A program made the translations under genes and the position numbers. A model generated the notes under the pieces. That model ran no database searches, was not told where the DNA came from, and saw only the letters and a program-made list of their open reading frames with translations. Positions 60,001 through 64,000 of a stretch of DNA of 64,000 nt are shown here, piece after piece (position 1 is the first letter of the stretch; the number at the start of each line of letters is the position of its first letter). The DNA comes from Pseudomonadales bacterium (GTDB lineage Bacteria; Pseudomonadota; Gammaproteobacteria; Pseudomonadales; Azotimanducaceae), in assembly GCA_028285415.1 (NCBI GenBank), contig JANQPF010000032.1:24978-88977 (forward strand), read 5' to 3'.

Positions 60001-60175
60001 GTTGTCGTCGTTCTGGGTGCCACTGTCTCAGGCCATTGTGTCGGGACTGACCTTCTCTACTCTCCTCACGCTCGTCACGACGCCCGCCATGCTGGCGCTG
60101 CCTTACCATGCGCGCATGTTCGTTGCCTGGATCAAAAACCTGCGCACCAGCAGCTCGGAGCCCTCGCCCACCTGA
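57008..60175 (+). CDS. RND efflux permease, HAE1-type
   Basis: A 1055-residue protein of the resistance-nodulation-division superfamily with 12 helices and two large periplasmic loops (about 35-330 and 565-870). Family regions: 'PVANDPDIDVPFFIVTVVHEGISPGDAERLLVMPLETEI', helix 4 'GMLLGLGMLIDGAIVVTEYADR' and helix 10 'GVVALAGIVVNNNIVLIDTYNHLRREHP'. In the proton relay the first Asp of the Asp-Asp pair is present but the second is Gly, and the helix 10 Lys is Asn, a variant also seen in other HAE1-type pumps of unknown substrate. Substrate unknown; probably drugs, lipids or metabolites. Confidence 0.93.
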   Translation: MYAFIEAAIARSRTTMLIMLMVVIAGLISRAVIPVANDPDIDVPFFIVTVVHEGISPGDAERLLVMPLETEIRDVEGVEEFTAFASEGSGTLMIEFDADHNLDKALLDVREAVDRAKAEFPSTAEEPVVVEASVDDFPILQINVVGDVPERMLYNVALDLREAVEALPEVLSADMFGHREELLEAVIDPNQLEAYAISSEELINTIVRNNRLIPAGSLDTGEGRFSVKVPSIIEEASDIFELPVRTEGDTVVTLGDVATVRRTFKDRVNYARVNGQPTISLQLKKRADANILSTIAAAKAAVEEFRPNLPSRIEVFYSTDQAPFAQGQVTELQGNIFTALGLVMVVVVAAMGFRSGVIVGLGIPVSFLFSLIFIYLLGYTFNFMVMFGMLLGLGMLIDGAIVVTEYADRKMIEGYERRPAYTLAAKRMFWPVTASIATTLAAFLPLMFWPGVPGKFMRYLPVTVFTVLSGSLLYALVFGPVLGSLFGKAGSSDKKSMETLKQLEDGDPRVLRSITGIYARVLSFASRYAIVTMALTVAVLIGTFMAYGQYGKGLVFFSDAEPKFANISVRARGNLSVDEINELVREVETEVLEVKGIMNLNSTTLLTGRPSRNGGMDRIGQMFLELHDENERDRSGTEIFEEIRARTANFAGVSVEVEKMEQGPPVGKPIVLEFSSHNRDLLEPAVGRVVEYMSNEMRDVRDIDDTRSLPGVEWELSVDRAQAAIYGADVSQVGIAVQLITNGVKVGEYRPDRADDAVDIRVRYPSEARGINALAELKIATPNGLVPVSNFVTKEAKPNVDAIQRNNAIPVEQIRAGVAPGVLADDKVGELQAWIDSQDWHPDLNIEFRGANEEQADSMAFVSVAFGLSLLLMFVLLVTQFNSFYQSLLILFAVVLSTAGVLLGLLITGSPFSAVLTGVGVVALAGIVVNNNIVLIDTYNHLRREHPELDYVQLIVRTGAQRLRPVMLTTITTVFGLLPLASNLSIDIVNRSIVYGGMLSSFWVPLSQAIVSGLTFSTLLTLVTTPAMLALPYHARMFVAWIKNLRTSSSEPSPT

Positions 60176-60212
60176 TCACCCGGACCAACGGGTAGCAAGT
60201 TGACGACATACG

Positions 60213-60229
60213 TGCACGAGAATCGTGCA
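60213..60229. promoter_or_regulatory. 17-bp inverted repeat upstream of the phosphotransferase gene
   Basis: TGCACGA (60213-60219) and TCGTGCA (60223-60229) are perfect inverted repeats around GAA. TTGACG, a -35-like element, lies eight bases upstream, and AGGAGG five bases downstream, in the 108-base gap before the gene. An operator overlapping a promoter is the simplest reading. Confidence 0.45.
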
Positions 60230-60282
60230 ATCGAGGAGGCTTCTGGCTAATCTACAGGCCCGTTGGACGAACGCGCCCCATC

Positions 60283-62751
60283 TTGGACTGGATAAGACCC
60301 CTAGCGGAAATCACGCTGGCTGACATCGATGACGTTGGCGGCAAAGCCGCCCATCTCGGCGCCATGCTGCGAGCCGGCTTCCCCGTGCCGCCGGGTTTTG
60401 TCATCGACACGACAGCGTTCATCAGCCACTTCGGCGAGGTGACTGATCCGCTCGTCAGACCGGCTGTGCCGCGCCTGCAGGCAGAGCTCATGGCAAACGT
60501 TGTCGACGCGTTGATCACCCACCTTGGTGACAGCAGTGAGCTTGCCGTGCGCAGCTCCGCGACGTCGGAGGACGGCGAGCATGCAAGCTTTGCCGGCCAG
60601 CACTCGACCTACTATTTTGTCACGCCCAACCGTCTCGATCAGGCGATTGTGGACTGCTGGATGAGCCTGTGGTCCAACGCCGCGCTCGCCTACCGCCGCG
60701 CCGGTTGGACCGAAATGAGTTCCGGCGAGCCTGTCCGCATGGCAGTCATCGTCCAGAAGATGATCAACGCCGACCGATCCGGAGTCGCTTTCAGCCGCCA
60801 TCCGATCAACCCTGAGTGCAACGAGTGCGTCATCGAAGCCAGCTGGGGCCTGGGTGCAGCGCTCGTAGACGGGCGCGTGACGCCAGACCACATCCGGGTC
60901 GGCGAGCACAACGGACTGTCACACTACGAAGTCAGCGACAAGCGCTTACAGGTTTCGGTGGCCCCTTCCAACTACAGCGGTAACAGGCTGCAGGAGGTTG
61001 CCAGAGCAAAACGCGACGCGAAAGTGCTGAGCGATGCGGAAGCGGAGACGCTGGCGAACACCGCCTGGCAGCTCGAGACGCTGTTTGAGAAACCTCAGGA
61101 CGTCGAGTGGGCGTATACCGGTGAGCAGCTGCATCTCCTGCAGTCCCGGCCGATCACTTCGCGCCCGGCACACATCGACGTCGACGAGCGCCTCGTGCTG
61201 TTCAAACCGCTTGCGGAAAACTTCACCGAGCCGCTGACGCCATTGTCGGAGGACCTCTACGCAGCGGCGCTGCCGCCCGTGGGCGCCTTCTACGAAGGTC
61301 GTCTGTACCTGGATTTTGACCTCCTCAAAGAACTGGTGCCGTACCACATCAACGAACAGGAGCTCACGGATTTAGCGCTGCTGCGTTCGGTACCTGAACG
61401 TCTGCGGCTTTCCATACCGGGTGTCCTCAAGCTGGCAGCCCTCGGTTCGCTAGGCTTTCTCATCGACGGCGCAAACTGGATGCGCACCTCGCGTGCCTCG
61501 GACGCGGCCCTTGCGCGCTACAAACGCATCGTCGAGAAAATTCAGCACGACCCCCGCTACGACCCGCTGATGACCATCCGCCGCCTGGTCTGGGGGCAGC
61601 ACCCGTTTGAGCCCATTGGACACCACATGATGTATGCCAACATCAGTGCCGGACGGTATTTCCTGTACATTGGTGTGCTCCGCGGCCTCGTCAAACGTTT
61701 CGCGCCTGACTACCCGCTCACAAATCTGAGCAAGGTCTACCACGGTCGCGAGGATCTCCAGTCAATGGAGCTCCTCAAACGTCTCGGACACCTCGGCGAG
61801 CTTCTGCAAACCGCTCTGGCTGAAGACGACGAGGCAAGCCGCACCATCTCTGCGGTGCTCGAGAACGGCGGCTCGTCGCTGCCGCAGAATCATCCGTTTA
61901 CGGTCGAGTACGATGCCTTTCTGCACGAGTTCGGCCACCGCGGTCCGCGGGAGATGGAGCTTGCCGCACCCAGCTGGCGCGAGGCACCGGGCAACCTCTT
62001 GAAACTGCTCTGCGGCCACGCTGAGCACGCCTCAGCGAACACCACGCATGGCGCCCACCTGGCGGCGCTCGATGAGCTGCACGGGCATCTCAAACCCTGG
62101 CAGCAACGTGTTGTCGATGCCTTGATCGGGCGCATCTCGAGATACATTGCGCTCCGCGAAAACTCGCGCCACTACCACATCATGGCGTTCGACGCGGTCC
62201 GCCAGAAAGTGCTGAAACTCGAGCAGACGCTCCTGGCCCAGGGCAAGCTCAAAGTCGAAGGCGACATCTTTTTCCTCCGCTGGGACGAGCTCAGCGCGCT
62301 GACGCATGATGCCATCGAGCCGTCAGACGCCCATGTGAGCATCCGCCGCAGGCGCCGGGATTGGCGCCGCGCCGCGCGCCGCCCTACCCGCATGACGGTC
62401 AATCTGGAACTGAGCGACGTCGAGGGGCGGGAGGGTCTGACCGGCCAGTGCGCAAGCCCTGGCGAGGTCGAAGGCACCGCACGGCTCATTCACAATCTAA
62501 GCGAAGGTCATCGCCTGGGTGAGGGTGAGGTGCTGGTTGCGCCGTATACGGATCCTGCCTGGACGCCCCTTTTCACCCGTGCGTCAGCCGTGGTTGTTGG
62601 CACCGGCAGTTTTTTGTCCCACGCCGGGACCGTGGCCAGGGAGCTGCATCTACCGTGCGTGGTCGACGTCGTCGACTGCATGCTCGACATAGAAGACGGG
62701 CAGCGTATCCGGGTTGATGCGAGTAACGGCTGCGTTGAGGTGGCGTCATGA
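60283..62751 (+). CDS. rifampin-phosphotransferase-like PEP-utilising enzyme (ATP-grasp, central and swivelling His domains)
   Basis: An 822-residue protein with the architecture of rifampin phosphotransferase and not of PEP synthase: N-terminal PPDK/ATP-grasp domain (1 to about 295; 'AVRSSATSEDGEHASFAGQHSTY', 'VIEASWGLGAALVDGRVTPD', 'DVEWAYTGEQLHLLQSRPITSRP'), a large central helical domain (about 300-700, with 'FLHEFGHRGPREMELAAPSWREAP'), and the C-terminal phosphohistidine domain with His780 in 'GSFLSHAGTVARELHLP'. The PEP/pyruvate TIM barrel of PEP synthase is absent. Such enzymes move phosphate from ATP to His and then to a substrate, in known cases rifampin. The substrate here is unknown. 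Start TTG 60283 gives the family N-terminus (DWIRPL), but no good Shine-Dalgarno precedes; AGGAGG lies 43 bases away. Confidence 0.8.
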   Translation: MDWIRPLAEITLADIDDVGGKAAHLGAMLRAGFPVPPGFVIDTTAFISHFGEVTDPLVRPAVPRLQAELMANVVDALITHLGDSSELAVRSSATSEDGEHASFAGQHSTYYFVTPNRLDQAIVDCWMSLWSNAALAYRRAGWTEMSSGEPVRMAVIVQKMINADRSGVAFSRHPINPECNECVIEASWGLGAALVDGRVTPDHIRVGEHNGLSHYEVSDKRLQVSVAPSNYSGNRLQEVARAKRDAKVLSDAEAETLANTAWQLETLFEKPQDVEWAYTGEQLHLLQSRPITSRPAHIDVDERLVLFKPLAENFTEPLTPLSEDLYAAALPPVGAFYEGRLYLDFDLLKELVPYHINEQELTDLALLRSVPERLRLSIPGVLKLAALGSLGFLIDGANWMRTSRASDAALARYKRIVEKIQHDPRYDPLMTIRRLVWGQHPFEPIGHHMMYANISAGRYFLYIGVLRGLVKRFAPDYPLTNLSKVYHGREDLQSMELLKRLGHLGELLQTALAEDDEASRTISAVLENGGSSLPQNHPFTVEYDAFLHEFGHRGPREMELAAPSWREAPGNLLKLLCGHAEHASANTTHGAHLAALDELHGHLKPWQQRVVDALIGRISRYIALRENSRHYHIMAFDAVRQKVLKLEQTLLAQGKLKVEGDIFFLRWDELSALTHDAIEPSDAHVSIRRRRRDWRRAARRPTRMTVNLELSDVEGREGLTGQCASPGEVEGTARLIHNLSEGHRLGEGEVLVAPYTDPAWTPLFTRASAVVVGTGSFLSHAGTVARELHLPCVVDVVDCMLDIEDGQRIRVDASNGCVEVAS

Positions 62752-63095
62752 GCTGGATATCCGGCACCCTGGTGTTCCTGCTGTCTCTACCCGTCAGCGT
62801 GTGGTTTCTCGCCTCCGTGCTGGCGCTGGTGGACGAGCCCGACAAGACACGCCCCCTGGTGCGGCTGATGCTTGGCATCTGCGCGCTGCTGATTGTCCTC
62901 ATGCTCTCCAATCGGGACTTTCTGTACCTCTTCGGGGCCGCGTTCCTGACGGTCACACTGCTGCACGCTGCGTCGTTTTACGGCCTCCGCCGGGTTGCGC
63001 TCAGCGTACCAATTTTTGAGGAAGCACCCCCGCCGATTCCGCTGATCGAGGACCGTGACGAACCGCCCGAGGAAGGCAGAATCAGCACCACCTGA
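62748..63095 (+). CDS. small three-helix membrane protein
   Basis: A 115-residue protein with three hydrophobic helices ('ISGTLVFLLSLPVSVWFLASVLALV', 'LVRLMLGICALLIVLMLSNRDFLYLFGAAFLTVTLLHAASFYG' gives two) and an acidic-proline C-terminal tail (EEAPPPIPLIEDRDEPPEE). The family is not recognised. Its ATG overlaps the TGA of the phosphotransferase gene (ATGA), so the two are translationally coupled, which is an unusual partner for such an enzyme and may hint at membrane association of its function. Confidence 0.75.
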   Translation: MSWISGTLVFLLSLPVSVWFLASVLALVDEPDKTRPLVRLMLGICALLIVLMLSNRDFLYLFGAAFLTVTLLHAASFYGLRRVALSVPIFEEAPPPIPLIEDRDEPPEEGRISTT

Positions 63096-63224
63096 ACGTT
63101 CGACCCGCGCAGACCCAAGCCAGCCTTGATGCGATGATTGCCGGTTTCGTGACACAGCCGCTTGCACCATTTTAGGGCGCGCGGTTAGATTGCCAGAGCC
63201 CCGGTTCAGGACAATCGTTCGCCC

Positions 63225-64000
63225 ATGCCGTTCAAGAAGATCATTATCGTCACGCTGTGCGTCCTCGGCAGCATTACCGCCTTGATCGGCATCGGGATCT
63301 ATGTCGCGCTCGCCAACAGCGATCCGTTTCTGAGCAGCTACGAAACGCACTGTGCAAGTTGTCACGGCATTAACCTGGAAGGTACGGACAACGGTCCGGG
63401 ACTCCTTGGTCCCATGGAACACGGCGCCACGGTGGCCGCGCTCTTTCATGAGATCTCCCGGGGTGCTCCCGAAGCCGGCATGCCCGCCTACCAGGACCTG
63501 CTGCAGCCGACGGAAATCAAAGGGATTGCCATCTACATTGCAGAGCGCCGGGTTGACCAACGCTTCACCGCCATGCAGGTGGACGCGCCGCTCGACATCC
63601 CCGACGCGCCGATCAGGAGCGAAGCGCATGCCTTCCGCATCGAGGTGGTGACCGACGCGCTGCATCCCAAAACCTACTCGGTTGCCCCGCTGCCGGACGG
63701 CAACTTTCTGGTCACCGAGAAGCTTCTCGGACTGCGTCAGGTATCCGCCGACGGCAGCGTCTCGGCGCTGATCGAAGGTGCACCCACCGGTTTCGGCGAA
63801 GGCTTAGAGCTGTACGGCCTCGACGCTGGCGTCGGGCACATCATGGAAGTTGCGCTGCACCCCGACTACGACGAGAACGGCTGGGTATACATGCACTACG
63901 GGCACCGCTGCGGAGACTGCAACGACGCCGCCCGCGCGTCTGTCATGCCGGTCTCGATGAACCGGGTCATCCGCGGGCGGATACGCGACGGCCGGTGGGT
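63225..64000 (+). CDS. membrane-anchored cytochrome c / PQQ-type sugar dehydrogenase-like protein, N-terminal part
   Basis: The frame stays open from ATG 63225 to the right edge (258 codons plus two bases). A signal anchor 'IIIVTLCVLGSITALIGIGIYVALA' is followed by a cytochrome c domain with heme motif Cys43-AS-Cys46-His47 ('THCASCHGINLEG') and a likely axial Met in 'GAPEAGMPAYQDLL', then the start of a beta-propeller domain of the glucose/sorbosone dehydrogenase type ('AFRIEVVTDALHPKTYSVAPLPDGNFLVTEKLLGLRQVSADGSVSALIEG' and 'GVGHIMEVALHPDYDENGWVYMHYGHR'). It oxidises an alcohol or sugar in the periplasm and passes electrons to its own heme. The Shine-Dalgarno is weak. Confidence 0.8.
   Translation, partial: MPFKKIIIVTLCVLGSITALIGIGIYVALANSDPFLSSYETHCASCHGINLEGTDNGPGLLGPMEHGATVAALFHEISRGAPEAGMPAYQDLLQPTEIKGIAIYIAERRVDQRFTAMQVDAPLDIPDAPIRSEAHAFRIEVVTDALHPKTYSVAPLPDGNFLVTEKLLGLRQVSADGSVSALIEGAPTGFGEGLELYGLDAGVGHIMEVALHPDYDENGWVYMHYGHRCGDCNDAARASVMPVSMNRVIRGRIRDGRW

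Noticed and set aside
60213..60229. Actinobacterial rifamycin-associated element (RAE)
   Set aside because: The inverted repeat is in an analogous position but its sequence does not resemble the 19-bp RAE as I remember it.
60283..62751. Phosphoenolpyruvate synthase
   Set aside because: The C-terminal PEP/pyruvate-binding TIM barrel is missing and the phospho-His domain is at the end of the protein, as in rifampin phosphotransferases.
1..64000. tRNA, rRNA, CRISPR arrays, insertion sequences, prophage or integrase genes
   Set aside because: Looked for on both strands by reading; none recognised. The window has continuous gene order without attachment-like repeats.

Overview
The window is a 64 kb stretch of a GC-rich (roughly 60 percent by eye) bacterial chromosome, almost fully coding, with 56 protein genes supported here and no tRNA, rRNA, CRISPR array, insertion sequence or prophage that I can see. 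Gene content (malate synthase G, a DUF4212/SSS acetate-type symporter, RsgA, M48 lipoprotein protease, RND efflux, many acyl-CoA dehydrogenases and ligases, Rieske, LLM and P450 oxygenases) and a textbook CTGT-N8-ACAG LexA box point to a heterotrophic gammaproteobacterium with broad catabolism of lipids, aromatics or terpenoid-like compounds. The genus cannot be fixed from the sequence alone. Several genes appear to start with TTG behind a strong Shine-Dalgarno sequence.

Layout. 1-8.2 kb: truncated MFS transporter, AEC transporter, thioesterase/SDR pair, flavin oxidoreductase, small membrane protein, exported metallo-beta-lactamase-fold hydrolase, acyl-CoA dehydrogenase and a membrane-anchored PEGA-SUMF1 protein. 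8.2-18.4 kb: housekeeping and amino-acid genes (metY, CoA-binding protein, aminotransferase, serine hydrolase, rsgA), a TPR sensor kinase translationally coupled to an Eis-like acetyltransferase, and a Nudix hydrolase. 18.6-25 kb: acetate-type symporter, malate synthase G, SPFH protein, acyl-CoA dehydrogenase. 25-34 kb: oxidative metabolism: a four-gene operon Rieske ferredoxin-SDR-LLM oxidoreductase-class III aminotransferase, an NADP oxidoreductase, a ThuA protein, TetR-P450 and an acyl-CoA synthetase.

34.5-42.7 kb: a seven-gene plus-strand operon with an acetoin-dehydrogenase-type E1 alpha/E1 beta/AcoX/E2 set (E2 with two peripheral-subunit-binding domains, no E3 nearby), a TauD-type dioxygenase and two amidohydrolases with export-type N-termini. 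42.7-49.7 kb: a seven-gene minus-strand operon livH-livM-livG-livF-acyl-CoA ligase-livK-thioesterase, which looks like uptake plus CoA activation of a carboxylate.

49.8-51.9 kb: divergent from that operon lies the most striking find, a short-chain-dehydrogenase-fold protein carrying both diagnostic motifs of halohydrin dehalogenases (T-X4-Y-X-G and S-X12-Y-X3-R) and closely resembling the HheB class, followed by an HpaB-family FADH2-type monooxygenase. 51.9-52.2 kb: a compact unit of near-perfect LexA box, hairpin containing the ribosome binding site, 65-codon gene and terminator-like hairpin, apparently an undescribed SOS-controlled small protein.

52.2-64 kb: M48 protease, a purine-repeat leader with a 39-residue membrane peptide and a strong terminator, glyoxalase I, a glutathione transferase, an RND efflux pair, a phosphotransferase with rifampin-phosphotransferase architecture coupled to a small membrane protein, and the start of a membrane-anchored cytochrome c/sugar-dehydrogenase-like protein that runs off the right edge.
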